DNA of 64,000 nucleotides from Pseudomonas alliivorans (lineage in GTDB: Bacteria; Pseudomonadota; Gammaproteobacteria; Pseudomonadales; Pseudomonadaceae), in assembly GCF_017826695.1 (NCBI RefSeq), contig NZ_JAFFZW010000013.1, forward strand, positions 62,001 to 126,000. Direction: 5' to 3'. How positions within the stretch are numbered: position 1 is the stretch's first letter; each line of letters begins with the position of its first letter. The position numbers and the translations under genes were made by a program. Positions 32,502 to 41,559 of the stretch are shown here, piece by piece. The notes under the pieces are model-generated. The model had not been told where the DNA came from and made no database searches. It was given only the letters and a program-made list of their open reading frames with translations.

Positions 32502-33584
32502 ATGAAGATCGGTGTAATCGGTGGCGGCCAACTGGGCCGCATGTTGGCTCTGGCGGGTACTCCGCTGGGCATGAACTTCGCCTTCCTCGATCCCGCGCCG
32601 GACGCTTGTGCGGCGGCATTGGGCGAGCATCTGCGTGCCGATTACGGTGATCTGGATCACCTGCGCCAGTTGGCCGATGAAGTCGATCTGGTGACGTTCG
32701 AATTCGAAAGTGTTCCGGCCGAGACCGTAGCGTTCCTGTCGCAGTTCGTGCCGGTCTACCCGAGCGCTGAAGCGTTGCGCATTGCACGTGACCGCTGGTT
32801 CGAGAAAAGCATGTTCAAGGACCTGGGCATTCCGACGCCTGACTTTGCGGACATCCAGTCGCAAGCCGACCTGGACGCTGCAGTAGCCAGCATCGGTCTG
32901 CCAGCCGTGCTCAAGACCCGCACGCTGGGTTACGACGGCAAGGGTCAGAAGGTGCTGCGCTCGGCCGCCGACGTGGTCGGCACTTTCGCCGAACTGGGCA
33001 GCGTGCCCTGCCTGCTGGAAGGCTTCGTGCCGTTCACCGGCGAAGTGTCGCTGATTGCCGTGCGTGCACGCGATGGCGAAACCCGCTTCTATCCGCTTGT
33101 CCACAATACCCACGACAGCGGCATCCTGCGCCTGTCCATCGCCAGCACGGATCACCCGCTGCAGGCGTTGGCTGAAGACTATGCGGGTCGCGTGCTGAAG
33201 CAGCTGGATTATGTGGGCGTGCTGGCATTCGAGTTCTTCGAAGTCGATGGCGGTCTGAAAGCCAACGAGATCGCACCACGCGTGCACAACTCCGGCCATT
33301 GGACGACCGAAGGTGCCGAGTGCAGCCAGTTCGAAAACCACCTGCGCGCCGTTGCCGGTCTGCCGCTGGGCTCCACCGCCAAGGTGGGCGAGAGCGCAAT
33401 GCTGAACTTCATCGGTGAAGTGCCGGCCGTGGACAAGGTGATCGCGGTTGAAGACTGCCACCTGCATCACTACGGCAAGGCGTTCAAGACAGGCCGCAAG
33501 GTCGGTCACGCCACCGTCCGCAGCCACGACCGCGCCACACTGGATCGTCAGGTCAAGTTGGTCGAGGCGTTGATAAAGGGCTGA
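32502..33584 (+). CDS. purK: N5-carboxyaminoimidazole ribonucleotide synthase PurK
   Basis: A 360-residue ATP-grasp enzyme converting AIR, ATP and bicarbonate to N5-CAIR. It starts IGVIGGGQLGRMLALAGTPLG (described by the GGGQLGRM motif) and contains KTRTLGYDGKGQKVL, the ATP-grasp E-rich strand EGFVPFTGEVSLIAVRA, and NEIAPRVHNSGHWT. Length matches PurK. It works with PurE as the ATP-dependent bacterial route. Confidence 0.97.
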   Translation: MKIGVIGGGQLGRMLALAGTPLGMNFAFLDPAPDACAAALGEHLRADYGDLDHLRQLADEVDLVTFEFESVPAETVAFLSQFVPVYPSAEALRIARDRWFEKSMFKDLGIPTPDFADIQSQADLDAAVASIGLPAVLKTRTLGYDGKGQKVLRSAADVVGTFAELGSVPCLLEGFVPFTGEVSLIAVRARDGETRFYPLVHNTHDSGILRLSIASTDHPLQALAEDYAGRVLKQLDYVGVLAFEFFEVDGGLKANEIAPRVHNSGHWTTEGAECSQFENHLRAVAGLPLGSTAKVGESAMLNFIGEVPAVDKVIAVEDCHLHHYGKAFKTGRKVGHATVRSHDRATLDRQVKLVEALIKG

Positions 33585-33954
33585 GCGAGCGCTCCGTTCT
33601 TTGATCGTGGCAATACTCTGCGCACACGTCATGAAGGGTATGGAAAGCGGGTCTGATGCGGTACAGGCTGGCTGAATACAGGTAGCGTGGGAGGCGGCTT
33701 GTCGGCGATAGCGTCCGTCCAGTGACTGAAAGCTGGCTGAAAAACGCATCGCCGGCAAGCCGCCTCCCACAGGTTCGCAGTTATCCAGCGATCGTGTGCA
33801 GCACGGCAAGCGCAGAGTGTGAGGCGCGATCGTTTGCCTCATCGCGTCCCAATCCTGATTTCCCCGGAACCATTCCCTGTCGCCGTTCTCAGATAGCAGT
33901 AAGCCAAGGCTGCATTGGGTCATGGCACGTTCAATTCATACAGAGGGAAATGGC
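33585..33954. other. 370-base spacer after purK with a REP pair
   Basis: Contains the REP pair copy C at 33687-33770 and, after it, the promoter region of the GlsB/YeaQ gene. I see no terminator with a clear T tract directly after purK and no plausible gene. Confidence 0.6.
33687..33770. repeat. REP inverted pair (BIME-like), copy C
   Basis: GTGGGAGGCGGCTTGTCGGC and GCCGGCAAGCCGCCTCCCAC form nearly perfect arms. The left ~40 bases match copy A (8214-8299) at almost every position, the centre diverges. Arms, spacing and central GCGTCCGT are shared. Confidence 0.88.
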
Positions 33955-34200
33955 ATGGGTATCATCGGAACCATCTTCATTGGCTTGATCGTCGGCCTGC
34001 TGGCTCGTTTCCTCAAGCCGGGTGATGACAGCATGGGTTGGATCATGACCATTCTGTTGGGTATCGCCGGTTCGTTGGCTGCGACCTACGGTGGCCAGGC
34101 TCTGGGCATCTATCAGGCGGGCGAAGGCGCAGGTTTCCTGGGCGCACTGGTGGGTGCAATCATCCTGCTGGTCATCTACGGCATGATCAAAAAGCGCTGA
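33955..34200 (+). CDS. GlsB/YeaQ/YmgE family stress-response membrane protein
   Basis: An 81-residue protein with three hydrophobic segments (IIGTIFIGLIVGLLARFL, MGWIMTILLGIAGSLAATYGG and AGFLGALVGAIILLVIYGMI) and the conserved LKPGDD loop of the transglycosylase-associated (GlsB/YeaQ) family. Inner membrane; function unresolved, usually stress-induced. The start at 33955 has an AGAGGGAAATGGC leader. An in-frame upstream ATG (33922) is unlikely. Confidence 0.92.
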   Translation: MGIIGTIFIGLIVGLLARFLKPGDDSMGWIMTILLGIAGSLAATYGGQALGIYQAGEGAGFLGALVGAIILLVIYGMIKKR

Positions 34201-34283
34201 TAATCCAGCGTCAGCCCTCTGTTTTGTATTGCGCAGAGGGCTAGAATGCGCGGCAGTTCTTTCTCCCCTTGCCGAGCACTATC

Positions 34284-34817
34284 ATGCGTCGCTTTCTGTT
34301 AATGACTTTGCTGTTGGTATCCGGGCTCGTACAGGCCCAGATGCCGGAAACCGACTGGCTGGAACTCATGCCAAAGTCGGACCAGAAGGCCCTCGAGGCA
34401 ATGCCCGAGATTGACCACAATTCCCCCGAAGCCATGGGCACCTTCGACAGCAAGGGCGGATTGAAGCAGAGCAAGGGCTTGCCTGCCGTCATGTATTCCA
34501 CCAAGACAGTCGCCGCGATGAATGGCAAAAACATTCGTCTGGGCGGTTACCCCGTGCCCCTCGAAACCGATGCAAAAGGCCACAGCACGCTGTTTTTTCT
34601 CGTGCCTTATCCGGGTGCCTGCATTCACGTTCCGCCACCGCCACCCAATCAGATGGTGCTGGTGCGCTACCCCAAGGGGCTGAAGTTGGATGATATCTAC
34701 GCGCCGTTGTGGGTCGAAGGCACGCTGAAGGTCGAGAAGATCAGTAACGATCTGGCAGATGCGGCCTATGCGATGGATGCAGCCAAGGTCCGTGTCGTGG
34801 TCGAATCGGACCTTTGA
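34284..34817 (+). CDS. DUF3299 family secreted protein
   Basis: A 177-residue protein with a signal peptide (MRRFLLMTLLLVSGLVQAQM, cleavage near VQA). The domain from about residue 60 contains IRLGGYPVPLETD and the very characteristic LVPYPGACIHVPPPPPNQMV of DUF3299. Periplasmic. Function is unknown; homologues often neighbour MacB-type ABC transporter genes, absent here. It ends 12 bases before a convergent mutarotase gene. Confidence 0.88.
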   Translation: MRRFLLMTLLLVSGLVQAQMPETDWLELMPKSDQKALEAMPEIDHNSPEAMGTFDSKGGLKQSKGLPAVMYSTKTVAAMNGKNIRLGGYPVPLETDAKGHSTLFFLVPYPGACIHVPPPPPNQMVLVRYPKGLKLDDIYAPLWVEGTLKVEKISNDLADAAYAMDAAKVRVVVESDL

Positions 34818-34829
34818 CGCCTCGCCGGT

Positions 34830-35741
34830 CTAGAGCGGTTCGCTCCAGATGCTCACGCCGAGAGTGTGCATGTCATCCGGGGCCAGCGTTACCACGTCAC
34901 TCATGACGTTGGCGGTTTCGACACAGACCATGCGTTGCCAGCCGTCCGGCGCCATGTCGGTGAATCGAGCGGTCTTGTCGACCCAAGGGTTCCACAGAAT
35001 GGCCGAGTTTGAACCGGTGCTGTGAATCTGGATACGGCGCTGCCATTGCGGATCGACGATGCTGAGCAAGCCGTGGGTGTCCAGATAGATGCGGTCGGTT
35101 TCGCCGGTAAACGTCAGGTCGCCCGTCTGCTCACGTTCTTCCCAATTCTCCAGGGTCTCGATGTAGCGCAAACCGTCCAGCCCTTCGACGCTGACCTGAC
35201 GTGAGTCGCTGACCGCAAAGTAGGTGTGCAGCGCCTGACTGATCGTGACGGGTTCTGTGCCACAGTTGTAGCTGACCAGACTCACATTCAACGCGTCGTC
35301 CAGACGAATGCTCAGCTTGAGCGCCACGTTGTGCGGCCAGCCCGGCAATTTGCCTTCAGCCTGCGGCAACACGAACTCCACCAGCAAGGCGGGGCCATCT
35401 TCGCCGACGCCCAGCAGTTCCCAATCCAGTGCGCGGACTTCGCCATGAGCCTTGGCAGGCTCGTCGCTTTGACGCATCGCCTGCACGCTTTCCGGGTTGC
35501 GTTCCAGATTGCCGAACCACGGCCAGCAGATCGGCATGCCCGCGCGAATCGGTTTGCCCTGCTTGAAGACCGCTTCTTCGTTCAACCAGACCAGAGGCTG
35601 TTGGCCGTCGCGCTGGTAGCTGAGGATATGCGCGCCTTGCTGAGCGACGACCAGTTCTGCATCGCCATGACGAATGCGCCAGCAGTTCAGCTCATCGTAC
35701 CGGACGGGTTCAACGCTGGATTCAATCGGGGATGTAGACAT
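34830..35741 (-). CDS. D-hexose-6-phosphate mutarotase (YeaD-like)
   Basis: A 303-residue aldose-1-epimerase-fold enzyme. Family features include ELVVAQQGAHILSYQRDG and GKPIRAGMPICWPWFG near residues 25-75, SQALHTYFAVSD near the middle with the catalytic histidine, and a VCVETANV tract near the C-terminus. It should interconvert anomers of hexose 6-phosphates such as glucose 6-phosphate. The ATG at 35741 is chosen because the next in-frame upstream start, TTG 35759, lies inside the GAGAG ribosome site region. Confidence 0.92.
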   Translation of the reverse strand: MSTSPIESSVEPVRYDELNCWRIRHGDAELVVAQQGAHILSYQRDGQQPLVWLNEEAVFKQGKPIRAGMPICWPWFGNLERNPESVQAMRQSDEPAKAHGEVRALDWELLGVGEDGPALLVEFVLPQAEGKLPGWPHNVALKLSIRLDDALNVSLVSYNCGTEPVTISQALHTYFAVSDSRQVSVEGLDGLRYIETLENWEEREQTGDLTFTGETDRIYLDTHGLLSIVDPQWQRRIQIHSTGSNSAILWNPWVDKTARFTDMAPDGWQRMVCVETANVMSDVVTLAPDDMHTLGVSIWSEPL

Positions 35742-35850
35742 GCGAAATCTCTCACTCAAGGGCCGTGACGAAATCAGACCGTTATGGACGGCATGAGTTT
35801 ACCCGAGAGGCCGCAACCCTTGCAGGCGCCAGCTCTCAGGCAGGGCCTGT

Positions 35851-36252
35851 TCAGCGGCGCGCGGGAACCGAACGCGTACGGCCACTGGCATCAATGGCCA
35901 CGAAGACGAACACCGCTTCCGTGACTTTGCGCCATTCGCTGGTCACAGGGTCATCGCTCCACACTTCGACCATCATCTTGATCGAGGTGCGTCCGACCTC
36001 GAGGGTGCGCGTATAGAAGGACAGCTGTTCGCCGACGGCCACCGGTACCAGAAAAGCCATGCGATCGATCGCCACCGTGGCGACACGTCCGCCTGCCACT
36101 TTGCTGGCCATGGCCGTACCTGCCAGGTCCATCTGGGACACAAGCCACCCGCCGAATATATCGCCGAAGCCGTTGGTTTCACGGGGAAGTGCCGTGATTT
36201 GCAGCGCAAGGTCGCCTTGCGGAGTTGGATCTTCTTGTTCGAGCTCGATCAT
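35851..36252 (-). CDS. Acyl-CoA thioesterase, hotdog fold
   Basis: A 133-residue thioesterase of the YciA group. NGFGDIFGGWLVSQMDLAGTAMA near residues 26-48 is the catalytic-helix signature, and the RTSIKMMVEVWSDDP strand follows. It hydrolyses acyl-CoA in the cytosol. It is distinct from the longer thioesterase at 4064-4549. The start at 36252 is chosen; an extension to 36333 is not supported. Confidence 0.9.
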   Translation of the reverse strand: MIELEQEDPTPQGDLALQITALPRETNGFGDIFGGWLVSQMDLAGTAMASKVAGGRVATVAIDRMAFLVPVAVGEQLSFYTRTLEVGRTSIKMMVEVWSDDPVTSEWRKVTEAVFVFVAIDASGRTRSVPARR

Positions 36253-36679
36253 GCCTAGGGTGCCTCTGACCCATGACTCTATTATTTTTTGCCGCGGTTG
36301 ACAGGCGCCATTCAACCCCTTGCACGTGAACATTGTATGTTCCGCTGCCGGGATGGCCCTTGAGGGAAACTCTGCGAAAACCGCTGATTCAGACGTTTTC
36401 GCACAAATTCCCGTTGCGGTTGACAGCCTGCGAGTATATCGGGCGTTGCGTCATAGAACGACCGTCGGGTTCTCTTTTTGCCTCTGCGACGTTCTTGCCA
36501 GGTATTTTTTGAGACAATTTGTTATCTTGCTGGACCTCTACAGGTGACAAGACTGCCTGTACACGCAATTTTGGTGCCTATCTGCACAGTTGCCCGGACA
36601 ATCGCTTCTGCACGCTACCCTGCCGCAGCCAGCGTCGCTGTCGCATGCCCTTTCGGAACAAGTAAAGAGAAGCCTTGTC
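36253..36679. promoter_or_regulatory. 427-base control region with two inverted repeats
   Basis: This lies between the divergent thioesterase and MFS genes. It contains a perfect palindrome GAACATTGTATGTTC (36328-36342) and a perfect 9-bp inverted repeat TGCGAAAAC / GTTTTCGCA (36373-36381 and 36395-36403) that can form a hairpin. The remainder is unremarkable, with no convincing open reading frame. Confidence 0.6.
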
Positions 36680-37969
36680 ATGTCATCTGTTTCTTCTAGT
36701 ACCGCGCAGCCGTCGCGACCGTTGACCCGCAGCGATTACAAGACGTTGTCGCTTTCCGCCCTGGGTGGCGCGCTGGAGTTCTACGACTTCATCATTTTCG
36801 TGTTTTTCGCGGCGGTGGTCGGAAAACTGTTCTTCCCGGTGGATATGCCTGACTGGCTGCGCATGATGCAGACCTTCGGCATTTTTGCTGCCGGTTATCT
36901 GGCACGCCCGCTGGGCGGCATCATCATGGCGCACTTCGGTGACCTGCTGGGGCGCAAGAAAATGTTCACGCTGAGCATTTTCATGATGGCCGTTCCGACC
37001 CTGATCATGGGCCTGCTACCGACCTACGCACAGATCGGCATGTGGGCACCGATTCTGCTGCTGCTGATGCGCGTCATTCAGGGTGCGGCGATTGGTGGTG
37101 AGGTACCTGGCGCCTGGGTGTTCGTGTCCGAGCACGTGCCGGCCCGCTACATCGGTTATGCCTGCGGCACCCTGACGGCGGGCCTGACGGCTGGCATTCT
37201 GCTGGGCTCGCTGGTCGCCACGGCGATCAACACGGTCTACAGCCCTGTCGAGGTCGCGGACTACGCCTGGCGTATTCCTTTCCTGCTGGGCGGCGTGTTC
37301 GGCCTGATGTCGGTGTACCTGCGTCGTCTGTTGCACGAAACGCCGGTGTTCGCCGAACTGCAGCTGCGCAAGGCGCTGGCTGAAGAAGTCCCGCTCAAGG
37401 CTGTGCTGCGTGACCATCGCGGTGCGGTTGCCCTGTCGATGCTGATGACCTGGCTGCTGTCGGCCGGCATCATCGTCGTGATTCTGATGACCCCGACCAT
37501 TCTGCAGACCATCTACGGTTTTCCGGCTGCCACGGCGCTTAAAGCCAACAGCCTGGCCATCGTCTTCCTGAGCATTGGCTGTATCGCGGCGGGTGCGCTG
37601 GCTGACCGCGTCGGCGCCGGATGGGTGTTTCTGCTGGGCTGCGCTGGCCTGCTGGCGAGTTCCTGGACCTTCTATCACATCCTTGCCGACAACCCTGGCG
37701 TGCTGTTTCCGCTCTACGCGGTCACCGGTCTGTTCGTGGGTACCATCGGTGCGGTGCCGTATGTGATGGTCAAGGCCTTCCCGCCTGTCGTGCGCTTCTC
37801 GGGTCTGTCGTTTTCCTACAACCTGGCGTATGCAATTTTCGGCGGCCTCACCCCGATGGTCGTGACGTTCATGCTCAAGAGCAGCCCGATGGGACCGGCC
37901 TGGTACGTGGCCATCCTGTGTGGCGTGGGCATGGCCATCGGCGTCTACCTGATTTCGAAAAAGCGCTGA
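36680..37969 (+). CDS. MFS transporter, metabolite:H+ symporter type
   Basis: A 429-residue inner-membrane transporter with 12 predicted helices. Signature tracts are LGGALEFYDFIIFVFF (helix 1), YLARPLGGIIMAHFGDLLGRKKMF (loop 2-3 motif, family form GxxxDRxGRK) and RVIQGAAIGGEVPGAWVF. This is the ProP/ShiA/citrate-type branch of the MFS. The substrate cannot be told. The ATG at 36680 follows an AAGAGAAG region; a longer frame from 36590 is unlikely. It is followed by a terminator. Confidence 0.9.
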   Translation: MSSVSSSTAQPSRPLTRSDYKTLSLSALGGALEFYDFIIFVFFAAVVGKLFFPVDMPDWLRMMQTFGIFAAGYLARPLGGIIMAHFGDLLGRKKMFTLSIFMMAVPTLIMGLLPTYAQIGMWAPILLLLMRVIQGAAIGGEVPGAWVFVSEHVPARYIGYACGTLTAGLTAGILLGSLVATAINTVYSPVEVADYAWRIPFLLGGVFGLMSVYLRRLLHETPVFAELQLRKALAEEVPLKAVLRDHRGAVALSMLMTWLLSAGIIVVILMTPTILQTIYGFPAATALKANSLAIVFLSIGCIAAGALADRVGAGWVFLLGCAGLLASSWTFYHILADNPGVLFPLYAVTGLFVGTIGAVPYVMVKAFPPVVRFSGLSFSYNLAYAIFGGLTPMVVTFMLKSSPMGPAWYVAILCGVGMAIGVYLISKKR

Positions 37970-37996
37970 TACGTCAGCTCGACGCGGCAGTCCGGT

Positions 37997-38031
37997 AAAG
38001 GCCATCCCCTGAGCAAGGGTGATGGCCTTTT
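37997..38031 (+). terminator. Intrinsic terminator after MFS gene
   Basis: AAAGGCCATC-CCCT pairs with AGGG-T-GATGGCCTTT, followed by T; it ends the MFS transcript before the pstS promoter region. Confidence 0.85.
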
Positions 38032-38038
38032 CATCTTA

Positions 38039-38067
38039 TTGTCACAATCAATTCATAGAGTGGTCAC
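38039..38067 (+). promoter_or_regulatory. Candidate Pho box upstream of pstS
   Basis: Three 7-base units, TTGTCAC, AATTCAT and TGGTCAC, start at 38039, 38050 and 38061, exactly 11 bases apart, as in tandem PhoB sites (consensus CTGTCAT-N4-CTGTCAT). Individual matches are 4-5 of 7, so the spacing is the stronger argument. It lies about 55 bases before the pstS start. Confidence 0.55.
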
Positions 38068-38121
38068 AAGATCCGCCACAGCGGGTCTGGATCCCTACAT
38101 ACCCTGCCAGGAGCGCAAGGC

Positions 38122-39120
38122 ATGACACTCAAGAGTTGGATGACTGCACTGACATTCGCTGCGGCCGGAGTTGCCGCTGCCAGTTCGTTCGCTGCCGTCG
38201 ACCCCGCCATCAAGGCCTACACCAAGACCTCCGGTGTGTCGGGCAATCTCTCCAGTGTCGGCTCCGACACCTTGGCCAACCTGATGACCTTGTGGGCCGA
38301 GGCTTACAAGAAAGAATACCCGAGCGTGAACATCCAGATTCAGGCTGCCGGCTCATCGACAGCCCCGCCCGCGCTGACCGAAGGCACGGCCAATCTGGGC
38401 CCGATGAGCCGCAGGATGAAAGACGGCGAGCTGTCGGCGTTCGAGCAGAAACACGGTTACAAACCGACGGCCATTCCGGTGGCGGTGGATGCGTTGGCGG
38501 TGTTTGTTCACAAGGACAACCCGATCAAGGGCCTGACGCTGCAGCAGGTCGATGCGATCTTTTCGGTGACGCGCCTGTGTGGTGCCAGGGCGGATGCGAA
38601 GACCTGGGGCGATGTTGGCGTGACTGGCGATCTGGCGGGCAAGCCGATCCAGCTGTTTGGCCGCAACTCGGTATCCGGCACCTACGGTTATTTCAAGGAA
38701 GAGGCCTTGTGCAAAGGCGACTTCAAACCCAACGTCAACGAACAGCCAGGCTCAGCTTCGGTGGTCAGCTCAATCAGTAACTCGCTGAACGGCATCGGTT
38801 ACTCGGGCATTGGCTATAAGACCTCGAATGTCAGAACGGTGCCGCTGGCGAAAAAGGAAGGCGCAGAATTTGTCGAAGACAATGAAGCCAATACCTTGAA
38901 CGGCACTTACCCGCTGTCCCGCTTCCTTTACGTCTACGTGAACAAGGCACCCAATCAGCCCCTGGCGCCGCTGGAAGCCGAATTCATCAAGCTGGTGCTT
39001 TCCAGGCAGGGTCAGGAAGTGGTCATGAAAGATGGCTATATTCCGCTGCCCGCCCGCGTGGTCGAGAAAGCGTTGACCGACCTCGGCCTTCAGGGTGCCG
39101 CCGCAATGGCAGCGAAGTAA
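38122..39120 (+). CDS. pstS: Phosphate ABC transporter, periplasmic phosphate-binding protein
   Basis: A 332-residue PstS-type protein. The signal peptide (WMTALTFAAAGVAAASSFA) is cleaved near AAVDP. The phosphate-binding loops are visible as SVGSDTLANL, QAAGSSTAPPALTEGTANLG, and FGRNSVSGTYGYFKEE with the conserved serine/threonine/arginine ligands. It delivers phosphate to PstCAB. Upstream Pho-box-like repeats suggest PhoB control. The next genes are pstCAB-phoU after a 138-base spacer with its own Pho box. Confidence 0.95.
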   Translation: MTLKSWMTALTFAAAGVAAASSFAAVDPAIKAYTKTSGVSGNLSSVGSDTLANLMTLWAEAYKKEYPSVNIQIQAAGSSTAPPALTEGTANLGPMSRRMKDGELSAFEQKHGYKPTAIPVAVDALAVFVHKDNPIKGLTLQQVDAIFSVTRLCGARADAKTWGDVGVTGDLAGKPIQLFGRNSVSGTYGYFKEEALCKGDFKPNVNEQPGSASVVSSISNSLNGIGYSGIGYKTSNVRTVPLAKKEGAEFVEDNEANTLNGTYPLSRFLYVYVNKAPNQPLAPLEAEFIKLVLSRQGQEVVMKDGYIPLPARVVEKALTDLGLQGAAAMAAK

Positions 39121-39216
39121 CAGACGCATTAACGAGGCTCAATGGACTGGCCTTGTCACACGTTGAACAGTCCGCCGCCGGTTTTCCTGGGCAGCGGGCT
39201 TTCTTGCGTCACTCTT

Positions 39217-39234
39217 CTGTAATGTTTCTGTCAT
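39217..39234 (+). promoter_or_regulatory. Pho box upstream of pstC
   Basis: CTGTAATGTTTCTGTCAT matches the Pho box consensus CTGTCAT-N4-CTGTCAT at 13 of 14 defined positions. It lies 24 bases before the pstC start and implies PhoB-dependent expression of pstCAB-phoU apart from pstS. Confidence 0.9.
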
Positions 39235-39258
39235 ACAAGGCCGCTACGGTGTGTGCGC

Positions 39259-41544
39259 ATGAATGAGTTGGCTAAAGCCGTAATGAATCAGGACTCACCC
39301 CCAGAGCGTATTGACTTCAATACGCCTGCGATGCTGCGCAAGCGTCGTTTTCGCGCGTTCAAGGATCGCCTGACTCACTGGTATGTCGCCATCGGTGGTC
39401 TGGCGGTGTTGGCTGCGATCACCCTGATTTTCTTCTACCTCGCTTACGTGGTGTCACCGCTGTTCAAGGGCGCGAGCCTGACCGCTGCTGCGCCACTGAA
39501 TGCGGCCTGGCTGCAGGACGCCGGCAAGCCGCTGATGATCGCCATTGAAGAGCAGAACCAGATCGGGATGCGTATCTCCGACAAGGGTGAAGTGGTGTTC
39601 TTCAATATCAGTGACGGCGCGCAGCTGCAGCGTATCGTTCTGCCTGTTCCTGCCGGGGCGAGTGTGGTGTCTATCGGCAAGGACCAGCCTGGCGCGCCGC
39701 TGATTGCCCTGGGCCTGTCCAATGGTCAGGTGCTGGTGTTCAGGCATTCCTATCTGACCACTTATCCGAACAACCAGAAAACCATTACGCCAAGCGTTGC
39801 CTGGCCTTTCGGCGAGACGCCGCTGGTGCTGGATGAAGCCGGGCGTGCCGTCGAGCACGTGACGATCAGCGCCGATGGCGAAAGCCTCAAGGTGGCGGGC
39901 TCTACCGGTACTCAGTTGCATGTCATGGCGCTCGATCAGACCGAGAACATGATGACGGGCGAAGTGACCCGCGAGCAGAGCCGTATCGAACTGCCGCAGA
40001 TGTCCGCTGCGGTCAAAGCCATCTACATCGACCCGCGCCAGCATTGGTTGTATGTGATCAACGGCCGTGCGCAGGCCGACGTGTTCAGTCTGCGTGACCG
40101 CACGCTGAACGGGCGCTACAAACTGCTGGAAGACGGCAACGCCGAAACCACCGCCAGCGCGCAACTGGTCGGCGGCATTTCGTTGATCATCGGCAACTCC
40201 AAGGGCGGCATGACTCAATGGTTCATGGCGCGCGACACCGACGGCGAGCAGCGCCTCATGCGCGTTCGGGATTTCAAGATGGGCAATGCGCCCATCGTGC
40301 AGATCAAACCCGAGCAACGTCGCAAAGGCTTCATCGCACTGGACGCGTCGGGCAGGCTGGGGGTGTTCCACAGCACCGCGCACCGTACCCTGCTGGTCGA
40401 TCAGGTCGTGGATGGCCCAGGCATTCTGGCCTTGTCGCCTCGGGCCAATCAGGTGTTGGTGGAAAGCGGCAGTACCCTGTTGCCGCTGATACTGGATAAC
40501 CCGCACCCGGAAGTGTCCTGGAGTTCGCTGTGGGGCAAGGTCTGGTACGAAAACTACGATGAGCCCAAGTACGTCTGGCAATCCACCGCTTCCAACAGCG
40601 ATTTCGAGCCCAAGCTGAGCCTGGCGCCGCTGACCTACGGCACGCTCAAGGCCGCGTTTTACGCCATGCTGCTGGCCGCGCCGCTGGCAGTCGCCGCCGC
40701 GATCTACACCGCCTACTTCATGGCACCGCGCATGCGCCGCAAGGTCAAGCCGGTGATCGAGCTGATGGAAGCGATGCCGACGGTCATTCTCGGCTTTTTC
40801 GCGGGTCTGTTCCTGGCTCCTTATCTGGAAGCTCATCTGCCGGGCATTTTCAGCCTGTTGCTGCTGACGCCCATCGGCATTCTGCTGGCAGGCTTTTTCT
40901 GGACGCGTCTGCCGGATTCGATCCGCCTGCGCGTACCCGACGGCTGGGAAAGCGCGATTCTGATTCCGGTCATTCTGCTGGTGGGCTGGTTCTCGTTGAG
41001 CATGAGCCCGCATCTGGAAAACTGGTTCTTCAGTGGCGACATGCGCGGCTGGATACGTGATGACCTGGGCATTACCTACGATCAGCGCAACGCACTGGTG
41101 GTCGGGCTGGCGATGGGCTTTGCCGTGATCCCCAACATTTATTCGATTGCCGAAGATGCGGTGTTCAGTGTGCCGCGCAGCCTGACCCTCGGCTCGCTGG
41201 CGCTGGGCGCCACGCCTTGGCAGACCCTGACGCGCGTCGTGATCCTGACCGCCAGCCCGGGCATTTTCTCCGCCCTGATGATTGGCATGGGCCGCGCCGT
41301 GGGTGAAACCATGATCGTGCTGATGGCGACCGGCAATACGCCGATCATGGACATGAACCTGTTCGAGGGCATGCGCACGCTGGCGGCCAACGTCGCCGTG
41401 GAGATGCCGGAATCGGAAGTGGGCGGCAGTCATTATCGAGTGTTGTTCCTGGCGGCGTTGGTGTTGCTGATGTTCACCTTTGTCATGAACACCGTCGCAG
41501 AGCTGATTCGTCAGCGCCTGCGCAAGAAATACTCGTCGCTTTAA
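39259..41544 (+). CDS. pstC: Phosphate ABC transporter permease PstC (long form)
   Basis: A 761-residue permease. One membrane helix near residues 45-70 (VAIGGLAVLAAITLIFFYLAYVV region) is followed by a ~400-residue periplasmic segment, then a permease domain from about residue 460, with GRAVGETMIVLMATGN near 680 (the EAA-loop region) and the conserved MEAMPTVILGFFAGLFLAPY. Long PstC forms with this insertion are typical of Pseudomonas and some other gammaproteobacteria. Start ATG 39259 is chosen over GTG 39253. Partners are PstA, PstB and PstS. Confidence 0.93.
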   Translation: MNELAKAVMNQDSPPERIDFNTPAMLRKRRFRAFKDRLTHWYVAIGGLAVLAAITLIFFYLAYVVSPLFKGASLTAAAPLNAAWLQDAGKPLMIAIEEQNQIGMRISDKGEVVFFNISDGAQLQRIVLPVPAGASVVSIGKDQPGAPLIALGLSNGQVLVFRHSYLTTYPNNQKTITPSVAWPFGETPLVLDEAGRAVEHVTISADGESLKVAGSTGTQLHVMALDQTENMMTGEVTREQSRIELPQMSAAVKAIYIDPRQHWLYVINGRAQADVFSLRDRTLNGRYKLLEDGNAETTASAQLVGGISLIIGNSKGGMTQWFMARDTDGEQRLMRVRDFKMGNAPIVQIKPEQRRKGFIALDASGRLGVFHSTAHRTLLVDQVVDGPGILALSPRANQVLVESGSTLLPLILDNPHPEVSWSSLWGKVWYENYDEPKYVWQSTASNSDFEPKLSLAPLTYGTLKAAFYAMLLAAPLAVAAAIYTAYFMAPRMRRKVKPVIELMEAMPTVILGFFAGLFLAPYLEAHLPGIFSLLLLTPIGILLAGFFWTRLPDSIRLRVPDGWESAILIPVILLVGWFSLSMSPHLENWFFSGDMRGWIRDDLGITYDQRNALVVGLAMGFAVIPNIYSIAEDAVFSVPRSLTLGSLALGATPWQTLTRVVILTASPGIFSALMIGMGRAVGETMIVLMATGNTPIMDMNLFEGMRTLAANVAVEMPESEVGGSHYRVLFLAALVLLMFTFVMNTVAELIRQRLRKKYSSL

Positions 41545-41559
41545 GGAAGGTAGAAGTTC

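Noticed and set aside
31836..33923. Minus-strand open frame of 695 codons
   Set aside because: Antisense to purE-purK; no credible start or domain.
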